Shown one piece after another: positions 1 through 7,470 of a DNA stretch of 53,127 nucleotides. Numbering within the stretch: the stretch's first letter is position 1; every line of letters starts with the position of its first letter. Source of the stretch: Deltaproteobacteria bacterium (GTDB taxonomy: Bacteria; Desulfobacterota; GWC2-55-46; JADFVP01). The notes beneath the pieces were generated by a model. The model searched no databases and was not told the DNA's origin. It was given only the letters and a program-made list of their open reading frames with translations. Location: NCBI GenBank assembly GCA_024275045.1, contig JAJRZX010000153.1, positions 1 through 53,127 on the forward strand. The letters run 5' to 3'. A program made the translations under genes and the position numbers.

Positions 1-297
1 AAACCGGGATGGGGACAAGTGTAAGTTCATTACACCTACCCACGATGCCCCACGTAACCAAAAAAAAAGAAACTAAGCAAAGAAAACCGGGATGGGGACA
101 AGTGTAAGTTCATTACACCTACCCACGATGCCCCACGTAACTAAAAAAAAAGAAAGTAAGCAAAGAAAACCAGGCTGGGGACAAGTGTAAGTTCATTGCA
201 CCTACCCCTATGCGCCCCACGTAACAAAATCAAAAAAAAGAAACCAAGATAGGTACAAATGCGGCTTCATTGCACCTACTCCTGGCGCCCCACGTAG
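1..297 (+). repeat. Tandem copies of the dispersed tail module
   Basis: About 3.5 tandem copies of a module of the form AAAACC..GGGGACAAGTGTAAG, then TTCATT(A/G)CACCTACC, then CCCCACGTAAC. The CC of each copy lies at 4, 87, 170 and 244, giving spacings of 83, 83 and 74 bp. The poly-A stretch before the third copy contains AAAGAAAGTAAG, the right arm of the 30-bp hairpin seen at 11941 and elsewhere. The array is cut by the window edge, so the hairpin that would start it may lie to the left. It lies downstream of ssb but in the opposite orientation, so it probably belongs to a plus-strand gene that ends before the window. Confidence 0.85.
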
Positions 298-327
298 CTG
301 AAAAGCTTCACAACTCCCGAGCCGCCG

Positions 328-426
328 CTAAAACGGCACGTCGTCAAGGTCGCCGGAAGATGACGGCGCAGAAGGCGAGCCGGCAGATGACGATCCGCCG
401 CCGCCGGAACCCTTGGAGCCCAGCAT
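328..426 (-). other. ssb: SSB C-terminal tail, in frame beyond an internal TAG
   Basis: Directly in frame after the TAG at 427-429, the minus strand encodes 32 more residues beginning MLGSKG. A Gly/Ser/Pro/Ala-rich linker follows, ending GDLDDVPF and a TAG stop at 328-330. DDVPF is the acidic partner-binding tip that ends nearly all bacterial SSBs (DDIPF in E. coli). In homologues MLG usually follows Gln in a TMQMLG-like segment, so the internal TAG most simply replaces a CAG codon. The codon after the TAG is ATG, but no ribosome-binding site is visible for a separate start. Confidence 0.85.
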
Positions 427-738
427 CTACATGGTATCAATGACTATCTCCGTCTTGTATTGCTTAACACCATCTTTATTTTCCCAGCTGCGGGTCTGAA
501 TCTTGCCCTCTACATATATCTGCTTACCCTTTGAGAGAAACTCGCCGCATATCTCACCAAGCCTTCTGTAGGCCACGATATTGTGCCACTCCGTCTTTGT
601 AACCTTCTCGCCGTCCTTGGTATAGGTCTCTGTTGTGGCAAGACTAAAATTTGCCACCGCAACGCCGCTCGGCAGATAACGTACCTCCGGGTCCGCGCCG
701 AGATTGCCTACAAGTATTACCTTATTTACACCGGCCAT
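427..738 (-). CDS. ssb: Single-stranded DNA-binding protein, OB-fold part (interrupted by TAG)
   Basis: SSB coats single-stranded DNA during replication and repair. The 103 residues from the ATG at 738 (ribosome site AAGGAG 7 nt upstream) form a complete OB fold beginning [20 protein letters not shown], with WHNIVAY and [11 protein letters not shown] strands typical of the family. Translation stops at TAG 427-429 after IVIDTM. The expected linker and acidic tail DLDDVPF continue in the same frame, so an intact gene would run 328-738 (136 codons counting the TAG). As written, the product would bind DNA but lack the tip that recruits partner proteins, a loss that is lethal in E. coli. Possible explanations are a sequencing error, a recent nonsense mutation covered by a second ssb, or amber suppression. 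Confidence 0.9.
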   Translation of the reverse strand: MAGVNKVILVGNLGADPEVRYLPSGVAVANFSLATTETYTKDGEKVTKTEWHNIVAYRRLGEICGEFLSKGKQIYVEGKIQTRSWENKDGVKQYKTEIVIDTM

Positions 739-850
739 AAGAAACTCCTTTTTTTTTACAATATTTTTGCCTCACCATCCCGGCCCTTAAGGCAAAGACG
801 AATGGCCTTAAGAGGAGTGTATATGGGGGGGCTGCAAGAGGCGTATAAAT

Positions 851-878
851 AATTTATCAGTATGGTCCGCAAAGTCAA
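851..878 (-). promoter_or_regulatory. Candidate sigma70 promoter of ssb
   Basis: On the minus strand TTGACT (878-873) is followed after 16 nt by TAAATT (856-851). Transcription would start near 844, giving a leader of about 105 nt. That leader holds an 8-bp hairpin, CTTAAGGC/GCCTTAAG (786-793 with 805-812). The -10 match is only fair. Confidence 0.4.
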
Positions 879-917
879 GATGATATTATATTTGAAGAAG
901 ACGGAGTAAAGTAAAAA

Positions 918-946
918 TTGACTTCCCCTTTGTAAAAAAGTAGAAT
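918..946 (+). promoter_or_regulatory. Sigma70-type promoter of plsC-rnj
   Basis: TTGACT (918-923), a 17-nt spacer and TAGAAT (941-946) sit about 50 nt upstream of the acyltransferase start. Both hexamers match the consensus at five of six positions and the spacing is ideal. Confidence 0.65.
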
Positions 947-994
947 ATTATCATCAAGTTAAGGGCTATTAACGCCTTAAAAACGCACAGGGGC

Positions 995-1729
995 ATGGAC
1001 GCCCGGGCAGTAAATCATCCATACGTTAAAATAATGTACTTAAGATCCATTCTGGTCTGGACAGCCGGGCTTCCCGTAACAGGCGTACTCTTCACCATAA
1101 TCCTGCTCTCGCTCCTTGTTGACAGAAGCGGGCGTTTTGTCCACGCCATAGGCGCCTTCTGGTGCAGGATTATCCTTGGACTTGCCGGCGTCAAGGTTCG
1201 CGTCATAGGCAGAGAGAACATTACAGGCGATGGGCCTAAGATATTTCTCTCCAACCATCAGGGGGCCTTTGATATACCTGTTCTGCAGGGTTATATACCG
1301 TCTCAATTCCGCTGGGTGGCAAAAAAAAGCCTCTTCAGCATCCCTGTTGTTGGCTGGAGTATGACCCTTGCCGGATACATAGGCATTGAGAGGGAAAACT
1401 CCAAGAAGGCCCTTAAAAGTCTGCTGCTGGCCGCAAAGAAGATAAAAGAGGGCACCTCGGTACTGGTCTTTCCCGAGGGCACAAGAAGCACCACGGGCAC
1501 ACTTCTGCCCTTTAAAAAAGGGGCTTTTTTGCTTGCCAGAAAGAGCGGCGCAGATATCGTGCCCCTTGCCGTGGATGGTACCAGGGATATAATGAAAAAA
1601 GGCTCTCTCATGATGGCCCCGGCTCGCGCTACGCTCTCCATAGGCAAACCCTTTTCCACAAAGGGCAAGACCGATGAGGAGCTTATGCAAAAAACACTGG
1701 AAGAGATACAAAACCTGCTGCGCCATTAA
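995..1729 (+). CDS. plsC: 1-acyl-sn-glycerol-3-phosphate acyltransferase (PlsC family)
   Basis: This membrane enzyme adds the second acyl chain to lysophosphatidate, giving phosphatidate for phospholipid synthesis. The 244-residue protein has a hydrophobic N-terminal segment (about residues 18-42). Its catalytic block I NHQGAFD gives the HX4D pair H88/D93, and block III FPEGTRS lies near residue 158. Length and motif spacing fit PlsC. Neither the ATG at 995 nor the in-frame ATG at 1034 has a good ribosome-binding site; the longer form is given, and a 231-residue product from 1034 is equally possible. RNase J follows 66 nt downstream on the same strand. Confidence 0.85.
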   Translation: MDARAVNHPYVKIMYLRSILVWTAGLPVTGVLFTIILLSLLVDRSGRFVHAIGAFWCRIILGLAGVKVRVIGRENITGDGPKIFLSNHQGAFDIPVLQGYIPSQFRWVAKKSLFSIPVVGWSMTLAGYIGIERENSKKALKSLLLAAKKIKEGTSVLVFPEGTRSTTGTLLPFKKGAFLLARKSGADIVPLAVDGTRDIMKKGSLMMAPARATLSIGKPFSTKGKTDEELMQKTLEEIQNLLRH

Positions 1730-1795
1730 GGACAGCTCGCCCTTGCAGGCGAAAAAATAATTACGCGAAGGAAATCAAGATAATGAAGGACAAAT

Positions 1796-3463
1796 ATGGA
1801 AGATGAGAAGGGAGTTTTAAGAGTAATACCCCTTGGCGGGCTCGGTGAGATTGGTCTTAACATGATGGTCTTTGAGTACGAAGACTCCATCATCGTTGTG
1901 GACTGCGGGCTTATGTTTCCCGAGGACTACATGCTGGGCATAGATTTTGTTATCCCGGATATAAGTTACCTCATAGAGAACAAAGAAAAAGTAAAGGGCT
2001 TCTTTATCACCCACGGCCATGAGGACCACACCGGGGCCCTGCCCTTTGTATTAAAAGAAGTAAACGCACCGGTATACGGCACAGCCCTCACGCTGGGGCT
2101 TATAGAGGCCAAACTAAGAGAACACGGCATGCTGGCGGATACTGTGTTTGAGATGGTGCGTCCAAGAGACAAGGTGGCTACAGGCCCCTTTGAGGTAGAA
2201 TTTCTTCGCGTCAGCCACTCCATTGTAGACGGCTGCTCACTTGCCATTACCACCCCTGCCGGGGTTGTCATACACACCGGGGACTTTAAGATAGACCAGA
2301 CCCCTGTTGACGGCGAGGTTATTGATTACGCCCGTTTCTCTGAGTACGGCGAAAGCGGGGTGCTTGCCCTCTTCTCCGACTCCACCAATGTGGAAAAAGC
2401 CGGTTACACATTATCGGAAAAAGAGATAGGCGCCAATATTGAAGAGATACTGCGCTCGGCCACGGGGCGCGTTATACTTGCGACTTTCGCTTCTCACATA
2501 CACAGGATGCAGCAGGTCTTTGATGCCTGCGTGCGCTGCAAACGCAAGGTAATACTTAACGGCAGGAGTATGGTCAATAACGTGGAGATAGCCATGAGGC
2601 TGGGTTATCTTAATGCGCCGGACGGGCTTATCGTTGATATGAAGCAGCTTAAGAACCTTGGCAAGGACAAATCTCTGCTCCTTACCACAGGGAGCCAGGG
2701 CGAGCCCATGAGCGCGTTGACACGCATGGCCATGAACAACCATAAACAGATAAAGGTAGAAGAAGGTGATACGGTTATCCTCTCATCCAAGCTTATCCCA
2801 GGTAACGAAAAAGCCATTACCGCCATGATGAACCACCTTTACAGGCGCGGCGCCACGGTGATATACGAGAAAGTCTCTGAGATACATGTCTCGGGGCACG
2901 CCAGCCAGGAAGAGCTGAAGATAATGCTCAATATGACCAAACCAAAATTTTTCGTACCTGTACACGGCGAGTACCGCCACCTTGTACTCCATTCAAGGCT
3001 TGCGCAGGGCGTTGGCATACCCGCAGAGAATATCATCGTCGCCGAAGACGGAGATGTGCTTGAGATAAGCTCTGACTCTGCCGAAAAAACCGGCACCGTT
3101 GACTCGGGACGCGTCCTTGTGGACGGCAAAGGACTTGGCGATACTGGTGATATGGTATTAAAAGACAGACGGCACCTTGCACGCGACGGCATGGTAATAG
3201 CACTGCTCTCCTTAAACGAGAAGACCGGTGAGCTTATCTACGGCCCTGATATAATCACACGGGGTTTTGCCTTTAAGGACGAGAGCCCCGAGCTCCTTGA
3301 TGGCGCCAGGACCCTTGTTGTAAAGACCCTTGATGAGCTGAACTCTGAGACAAAGAGCGAGCAGCTGGAGGTGGAAAAAGAGATTAAACGAACGCTTAGA
3401 AAGTTTTTCAACCGTACCATTGAGAGAAGACCCGTTATACTTCCTCTTGTTATCGAGATATAA
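1796..3463 (+). CDS. rnj: Ribonuclease J (beta-CASP metallo-beta-lactamase RNase)
   Basis: RNase J is a cytoplasmic endo- and 5'-exoribonuclease acting in RNA decay and maturation. The 555-residue protein starts with the family's RVIPLGGLGEIGLN segment. It carries the metal-binding motif HGHEDHTG (H73, H75, D77, H78) and further metal ligands in HTGDFK, ending in the beta-CASP and C-terminal domains (VHGEYRH region near residue 390, VKTLDELNSE near 515). The length is normal. It is probably co-transcribed with plsC. Confidence 0.95.
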   Translation: MEDEKGVLRVIPLGGLGEIGLNMMVFEYEDSIIVVDCGLMFPEDYMLGIDFVIPDISYLIENKEKVKGFFITHGHEDHTGALPFVLKEVNAPVYGTALTLGLIEAKLREHGMLADTVFEMVRPRDKVATGPFEVEFLRVSHSIVDGCSLAITTPAGVVIHTGDFKIDQTPVDGEVIDYARFSEYGESGVLALFSDSTNVEKAGYTLSEKEIGANIEEILRSATGRVILATFASHIHRMQQVFDACVRCKRKVILNGRSMVNNVEIAMRLGYLNAPDGLIVDMKQLKNLGKDKSLLLTTGSQGEPMSALTRMAMNNHKQIKVEEGDTVILSSKLIPGNEKAITAMMNHLYRRGATVIYEKVSEIHVSGHASQEELKIMLNMTKPKFFVPVHGEYRHLVLHSRLAQGVGIPAENIIVAEDGDVLEISSDSAEKTGTVDSGRVLVDGKGLGDTGDMVLKDRRHLARDGMVIALLSLNEKTGELIYGPDIITRGFAFKDESPELLDGARTLVVKTLDELNSETKSEQLEVEKEIKRTLRKFFNRTIERRPVILPLVIEI

Positions 3464-3559
3464 GAGAGTGTATAATAATAGAATCCCACCGGTAGTATAA
3501 AAAAAGGCAGAAGTTTAAGAGGCAGCAGTACAAGGGCACCTGCGTGGAGATAGATATAA

Positions 3560-3769
3560 TTTTGTCCTGGTTTCTTTTTCTCAAGGTTTAGCTGGAGGAC
3601 GCAAGTAAGTTTAAATGAACTGATACTCGTTCCCATATTGATTTTCTTTGTCTTGGTTTCTTTTTTTTGACTTTGACTAGTTGGAGACATAAGGCTGGTC
3701 CAATGAAGCCGCATTTATTCCCATATTGATTTTCTTTGTCTTACTTTCTTTTTTCCAAAAGAAAGTAAG
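3560..3769 (-). repeat. Dispersed hairpin/tail repeat upstream of the cytochrome gene
   Basis: Read on the minus strand, the element starts with the perfect 30-bp hairpin (3769-3740: arms CTTACTTTCTTTT and AAAAGAAAGTAAG around GGAA). About two and a half degenerate tail modules with ACAAAGAAAATCAATATGGG and TTCATT signatures follow. The hairpin lies 9 nt before the cytochrome ATG at 3779, and its last bases join the flank to give TAAGGAGG, the apparent ribosome-binding site. This repeat fills the whole 3464-3778 intergenic region together with about 95 nt in which I see nothing. Confidence 0.85.
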
Positions 3770-3778
3770 GAGGCAAGG

Positions 3779-4429
3779 ATGATAAAGGGTTTTTTACATA
3801 TTCTTTTCTTTTTTACGACTCTTACGGCCATTGGTGTTACGGCCGCTGAGAGGCCCATGATGCCCGCCCCTGTTGACAGGCCTGCAGAGCGTTACGAGGA
3901 GCAAAAGGGCTCTACCATCAAGCGGGATAAATGGGGTGTAATGGACCCCACGCCTTCTGTCATACCGCTTGAGTATCTGCCCACTGACAGGTACGGTTTT
4001 GTGGACTGGGCCAGGGCCATGAGAGAAGGCAAGATAACCCCTAAAGACTCTCTTCTGGGCGGCCCTCCGCCGTCGCCGCCGTCTTTTAATAAAGACGTGC
4101 TCATTAAGTCCAAGTTAAAATTCATGCCCGATGTTGTCTTTCCCCATTCAGCACACAACGCGTGGTTTAATTGCGCCCCATGTCACCCGAAGATGTTCAA
4201 GAAAAAGGCCGGTGCCTCGAAGATCTCCATGCTTGGCATCTGGGGGGGGCAATTCTGCGGCAGATGCCACGACAAAGTGGCCTTTCCCATACGCAACTGT
4301 TTCAAGTGCCACTCCGTAAAAAGCGTAGACCAGAGAAGGCATATGAGAACCAGGAGCATACAGGAGTACAGGCTTAGAGAAGAAAAAAGCCAGCCCTCTT
4401 TACAAAGACCTTTTTCAGGGGTAAAATAA
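3779..4429 (+). CDS. Periplasmic triheme c7-type cytochrome
   Basis: The 216-residue protein starts with a signal peptide (hydrophobic residues 4-21, TAA before E24), so it should be exported. It has three CXXCH haem-binding motifs: CAPCH (132-136), CGRCH (160-164) and CFKCH (174-178). H123 and H126 in FPHSAH are likely distal ligands. This is the pattern of the c(7)-type triheme domain used in periplasmic or extracellular electron transfer. A proline-rich stretch of about 100 residues precedes the haem domain and resembles nothing I recognise. The gene sits behind a dispersed repeat that supplies its ribosome-binding site. It lies 47 nt ahead of the LuxR pair on the same strand, so it may share their transcript. 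The electron donor and acceptor cannot be told from the sequence. Confidence 0.85.
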   Translation: MIKGFLHILFFFTTLTAIGVTAAERPMMPAPVDRPAERYEEQKGSTIKRDKWGVMDPTPSVIPLEYLPTDRYGFVDWARAMREGKITPKDSLLGGPPPSPPSFNKDVLIKSKLKFMPDVVFPHSAHNAWFNCAPCHPKMFKKKAGASKISMLGIWGGQFCGRCHDKVAFPIRNCFKCHSVKSVDQRRHMRTRSIQEYRLREEKSQPSLQRPFSGVK

Positions 4430-4476
4430 AAAGACATCGTTCTTTCCAAACACAACCGCCAAAGAGTAACGTTCCT

Positions 4477-5067
4477 ATGACGAACACAATAACCGGTTTT
4501 CCCAAAAAAGAACTTATCTCCATTCTTGAGCTCATAGACGACCTCAGTAAATGCGTAACTCATACAGAGGCGGCTGGTCTACTCATGAGGGTAAAAGACC
4601 TCCTGAACGCGGATTGCGCTGTATGCGGCACGGGTATTATTGATGCCAAGGGCGCTATAACCATTAACGACATCCTTGAATCAGGGTATCCCAATGAGTG
4701 GCTTAACCTTTACTTCAAGGAAGGTTTATACAGGCACGACCCCATAATCAGGCATCACATGAAGTTTTCCGAGCCCGAGCTCTGGTCCAACATACGGCAA
4801 AGTATTACCGATGAGAAGGCCCGTGCGGTTACGGAGTGGGCAGGCGAGTTTGGTCTTAAGTACGGTATCTCCTCAAGTCTATATATCCCTGCCACGGGGA
4901 TGTTCAGCCTTTTTTGTTTTGCTTCGGCTGAAGACGTATTCACCGAGCGCCACAAAGACCTTCTGGGGGCGCTTATACTGCACCTCAATATAGCCATCAC
5001 CGAGAGCTCAGTGAAGGACCCTTCGGGGAAAAAGCAACGAGCGGCAGAGAAACCATTGCTGCAGTAA
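4477..5067 (+). CDS. LuxR-family autoinducer-binding domain protein lacking the DNA-binding domain
   Basis: The 196-residue protein aligns along its length with the autoinducer-binding half of the next gene. It keeps the residues LuxR proteins use to hold acyl-homoserine lactone: W75, Y79, D88, P89, W103 and G130 (TraR W57, Y61, D70, P71, W85, G113). The GerE helix-turn-helix is absent. After NIAITESS comes a charged tail (KDPSGKKQRAAEKPLLQ) and a TAA. No remnant of an HTH follows in any frame before the next start 24 nt on, so the truncation looks settled. In known systems such proteins (for example TrlR) dimerise with the full regulator and block it. A decoy or ligand-buffering role is therefore an inference. 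It appears to be a tandem duplicate of the downstream gene. Confidence 0.85.
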   Translation: MTNTITGFPKKELISILELIDDLSKCVTHTEAAGLLMRVKDLLNADCAVCGTGIIDAKGAITINDILESGYPNEWLNLYFKEGLYRHDPIIRHHMKFSEPELWSNIRQSITDEKARAVTEWAGEFGLKYGISSSLYIPATGMFSLFCFASAEDVFTERHKDLLGALILHLNIAITESSVKDPSGKKQRAAEKPLLQ

Positions 5068-5091
5068 TCACACCCACACTTGGAGAGACAT

Positions 5092-5835
5092 ATGGGTTAC
5101 AGAGATTTTTCCAGAACTGAACTTAGCCTTATCCTTGAGATAATTCACTCAAGCCTTGCATGCAAGAACGACGGCGACCTCAAACGGCTGCTTACGATGA
5201 TAAAAGACCTTGTCTCCGCGGACCACGGCATATGCGGCATAGGGGCCATCAGGTCAGGGCAGCTCTCAAGCGTAAAAAAGATATTCAACCTTGATTATCC
5301 CGGCAAATGGATGGAGCTTTACGCCTCCAGGGAGCTATACAAGGTAGACCCCATTATACGCCACAAGATAAAGACAAAAGAGAGCTACTTCTGGAAAGAC
5401 GCTACTGAGCAGTTAACAAGCAAAGAGGACATCTCCTTCATGAATCTTGCCGGAGACTTTGGTCTGAGGTACGGTGTTGCCTCTGGTTTCATGGGCCAGT
5501 CCTCTGAGATGGCCAGCATATTCTCGTTCTCCGGAGGCGGAGACCGCTTCAGGGGGCACCACAAGAAGATACTGGACACTCTTGTGCCCCATATACACAT
5601 AGCCCTTGAGAGGATCTGCGCCATAGAGAGAAAAAAGGCCACGGGACTCTCCATAAGAGAGAGAGAGGTTCTTGCCTGGGTAAAGGAGGGTAAGACTAAC
5701 TGGGAGATATCAATGATACTTAGTATCAGCGAGAGGACGGTTAAGTTTCATGTTCAGAACATAGAGCACAAGCTAAACGCCGTTAACAAGGCCCATGCGA
5801 TAGCTCTTGCGATGGAACATGGTCTGGTTCAGTAG
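5092..5835 (+). CDS. luxR: LuxR-type quorum-sensing transcriptional regulator
   Basis: This is a cytoplasmic transcription factor expected to bind an acyl-homoserine lactone and lux-box DNA. From the ATG at 5092 (GGAGAG just upstream; a TTG at 5080 is less likely) it has 247 residues. An autoinducer domain (about 15-175) contains W73, Y77, D86, P87 and W101. A GerE helix-turn-helix (about 185-245) contains LSIREREVL, GKTNWEIS and SERTVKFHVQNIEHKL. The gene ends TAG TAA, two stops in frame. Its last 53 bp overlap the 3' end of the convergent luxI. Having a synthase and matching operators beside it, it is a cognate LuxR rather than a solo. Confidence 0.92.
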   Translation: MGYRDFSRTELSLILEIIHSSLACKNDGDLKRLLTMIKDLVSADHGICGIGAIRSGQLSSVKKIFNLDYPGKWMELYASRELYKVDPIIRHKIKTKESYFWKDATEQLTSKEDISFMNLAGDFGLRYGVASGFMGQSSEMASIFSFSGGGDRFRGHHKKILDTLVPHIHIALERICAIERKKATGLSIREREVLAWVKEGKTNWEISMILSISERTVKFHVQNIEHKLNAVNKAHAIALAMEHGLVQ

Positions 5836-6442
5836 TAACCCAGTAGTAAAACTCAGGGCTCTTGTATATGGCCACCTCCCTGAACTCATCAAGGTCCAGC
5901 CTGATGACAGCGGCCTGCACGCTATCTGGCATTACGATAAAGCTTCCCACCATCTTCACGGGGATACCGGTAAAACGCAGAAGACGATAATACCTCCTGT
6001 CAACTACCATGACAAGATGCCTTATCCCCATCTTAAGACTCCAGTGATATATACCCTTATATAAGAGGTTCGATACTCTCAGGATATAATCAGCCCTTCT
6101 CCCCTGCTTTCTCACGCATAAACGTGTTATCTCCGCCATGTCCCGGCTCTTTTTTATCCGCTCCTCACCTGTGGTAAGGCCGGCGAACTCCTTATCTATC
6201 ATAAAAGGTCTGGGTGAGGTAATAAAACGCGTGTAACCAATAAGCCTTTGCTCCATATCAAAGACCCCGAGACAGCTTGCAAAGCTGTCGTAGCGGTCCA
6301 CCTCTTTGCGGTCCTCTGATATAGGGGCCCACCGCAGCTCCTCGCTGAAGACCTCGTGTCTCAGGCGATAGCCCTGTTCCATCTCTTCGTAGGCAGAGAG
6401 GGTTTTTATCAAAAAGCCCTTCTCGCGCACCATCAGTTCCAT
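5783..6442 (-). CDS. luxI: Acyl-homoserine-lactone synthase (LuxI family)
   Basis: LuxI enzymes make acyl-homoserine lactone signals from S-adenosylmethionine and an acyl-carrier. The 219-residue protein has all eight invariant LuxI-family residues at the expected spacing: R28, F32, W38, D49, D52, R72, E104 and R107. They lie in YRLRHEVFSEELRW, EVDRYD, GYTRF and MAEITR. The acyl chain it uses cannot be read from the sequence. No ribosome-binding site precedes ATG 6442; an in-frame ATG at 6433 is an alternative. The 3' end overlaps the end of luxR by 53 bp in opposite orientation. Two lux-box-like sites lie upstream at 6476-6495 and 6534-6553, consistent with autoinduction. Confidence 0.92.
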   Translation of the reverse strand: MELMVREKGFLIKTLSAYEEMEQGYRLRHEVFSEELRWAPISEDRKEVDRYDSFASCLGVFDMEQRLIGYTRFITSPRPFMIDKEFAGLTTGEERIKKSRDMAEITRLCVRKQGRRADYILRVSNLLYKGIYHWSLKMGIRHLVMVVDRRYYRLLRFTGIPVKMVGSFIVMPDSVQAAVIRLDLDEFREVAIYKSPEFYYWVTTEPDHVPSQELSHGPC

Positions 6443-6475
6443 GTATATTTTTTAACAGGAACTGACTTTTCACGT

Positions 6476-6495
6476 AACTGACAGCCGTGACAGTT
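6476..6495. promoter_or_regulatory. Candidate lux box A
   Basis: AACTGACAGCCGTGACAGTT is an imperfect 20-bp inverted repeat (14 of 20 positions symmetric) with the CTG-N10-CAG core of lux boxes. It lies 34 bp upstream of the luxI start. Confidence 0.5.
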
Positions 6496-6533
6496 TAAAA
6501 AATAAACAAGACGTTATATTATATAAGGTTATC

Positions 6534-6553
6534 TACTGTACAATCGTACAGGG
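6534..6553. promoter_or_regulatory. Lux box B, close to the Vibrio fischeri operator
   Basis: TACTGTACAATCGTACAGGG has the CTG-N10-CAG core. By eye it matches the V. fischeri lux box (ACCTGTAGGATCGTACAGGT) at 15 of 20 positions. The central 16 bp are symmetric at 14. It lies between the divergent luxI and radC genes and is the likely binding site of the LuxR protein at 5092-5835. Confidence 0.75.
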
Positions 6554-6574
6554 GACAAAAAGCTTTTTTTCCTA

Positions 6575-6580
6575 TATAAT
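6575..6580 (+). promoter_or_regulatory. -10 element of a lux-box promoter facing radC
   Basis: A perfect TATAAT lies 21 bp beyond lux box B on the plus strand, close to the 20-bp gap of classical LuxR-activated promoters in which the lux box stands in for the -35 element. Transcription would start near 6587 and read into radC. In the luxI direction TATAAT occurs at 6523-6518, only 10 bp from the box. Confidence 0.55.
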
Positions 6581-6721
6581 ATAGACTATTATAGTGATTG
6601 TCCGAGTTTTCACATAAAGTGTGGCGTAGTATTTCAAGAGACGCCGGTGCCGTGGGCGGAGGTAAATTTTCATTTGAACGCCCCACTAAACTCAGATTCC
6701 CTTATGGAAAAGGACAAAAAA

Positions 6722-7450
6722 ATGACAGTAACGGCCTCCCCCGGAGAGAATAAAGAGCATCTGAAAGCCCGCTTTTTAAAGACCGCGCTGCGGGGCTTTC
6801 AAAAGCACGAGACCATTGAGTTTGCCCTTACCTTTGCCATGCCGAGAAGGGATGTATGCCCTGTGGCAAAGAGGCTGATAAAGACCTTCAAGGGCCTGCG
6901 GGGGGTCTTTGACGCGCCGCGAGATGAGCTTAAGGCCGTAGAGGGCATGACAGACAACGCCGTTGTGCTTATAGGATTTCTAAAAGAGATGGCCTCTCTT
7001 TATCTACGCGAGAGGATAATGGGTAAAGACGTAATCAGCTCAAAGAAAGACGTGCTTGAGTACCTGAACCTCTCGCTCTCAGGCGAGAGGGTGGAAAAAT
7101 TCATCGCCCTATTCTTAAACTCAAGAAACGAGCTCCTTGCCATTGAGACCCTGCACGAGGGAACCATCAATCAGACCGTGGTATACCCTAGAAAGGTAAT
7201 AGAGCGGGCATTTAAGAATAACGCCCACTCCGTGATCTTTGTCCACAACCACCCCAGCGGAGACCCCAGCCCCTCTGCCGTAGACCGGCAGCTCACGGGC
7301 ATACTCCACCGCGCCGCTGTTGCCGTAGACCTTGTGGTTCAGGACCACATCATCATAGGCAGAGACTCGCATTTCAGCGGACGCGAGAGCGGATGGTTTA
7401 ACGGCGGACCAAGACCCATTGGAAGCCGCGTAATAGCAAATAAATTCTAA
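6722..7450 (+). CDS. radC: RadC-family JAB/MPN domain protein
   Basis: This is a RadC/DUF2466 protein, a family once linked to DNA repair whose true biochemical role is unsettled. From the ATG at 6722 (AAAAGGA 7 nt upstream) it has 242 residues. An N-terminal helix-hairpin-helix-like part contains MPRRDVCPVAKRLIKTF. The C-terminal JAMM metalloprotease-like domain contains HNHPSGDPSPSAVD (H175, H177, D188). In-frame starts at 6647 (GTG), 6674 (TTG with GGAGG upstream) and 6704 (ATG) would add up to 25 residues. Its upstream region carries lux box B with a well-spaced TATAAT, so it may be under quorum control. It ends 20 bp from the convergent kinase gene. Confidence 0.85.
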   Translation: MTVTASPGENKEHLKARFLKTALRGFQKHETIEFALTFAMPRRDVCPVAKRLIKTFKGLRGVFDAPRDELKAVEGMTDNAVVLIGFLKEMASLYLRERIMGKDVISSKKDVLEYLNLSLSGERVEKFIALFLNSRNELLAIETLHEGTINQTVVYPRKVIERAFKNNAHSVIFVHNHPSGDPSPSAVDRQLTGILHRAAVAVDLVVQDHIIIGRDSHFSGRESGWFNGGPRPIGSRVIANKF

Positions 7451-7470
7451 GGCGAAAAACCCCGAAGAGC

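Noticed and set aside
1-297. Possible CRISPR array (regularly spaced repeats here and at 11971-12320)
   Set aside because: The whole 72-83 bp unit is conserved, with no unique spacers between short repeats, and no cas genes are present.
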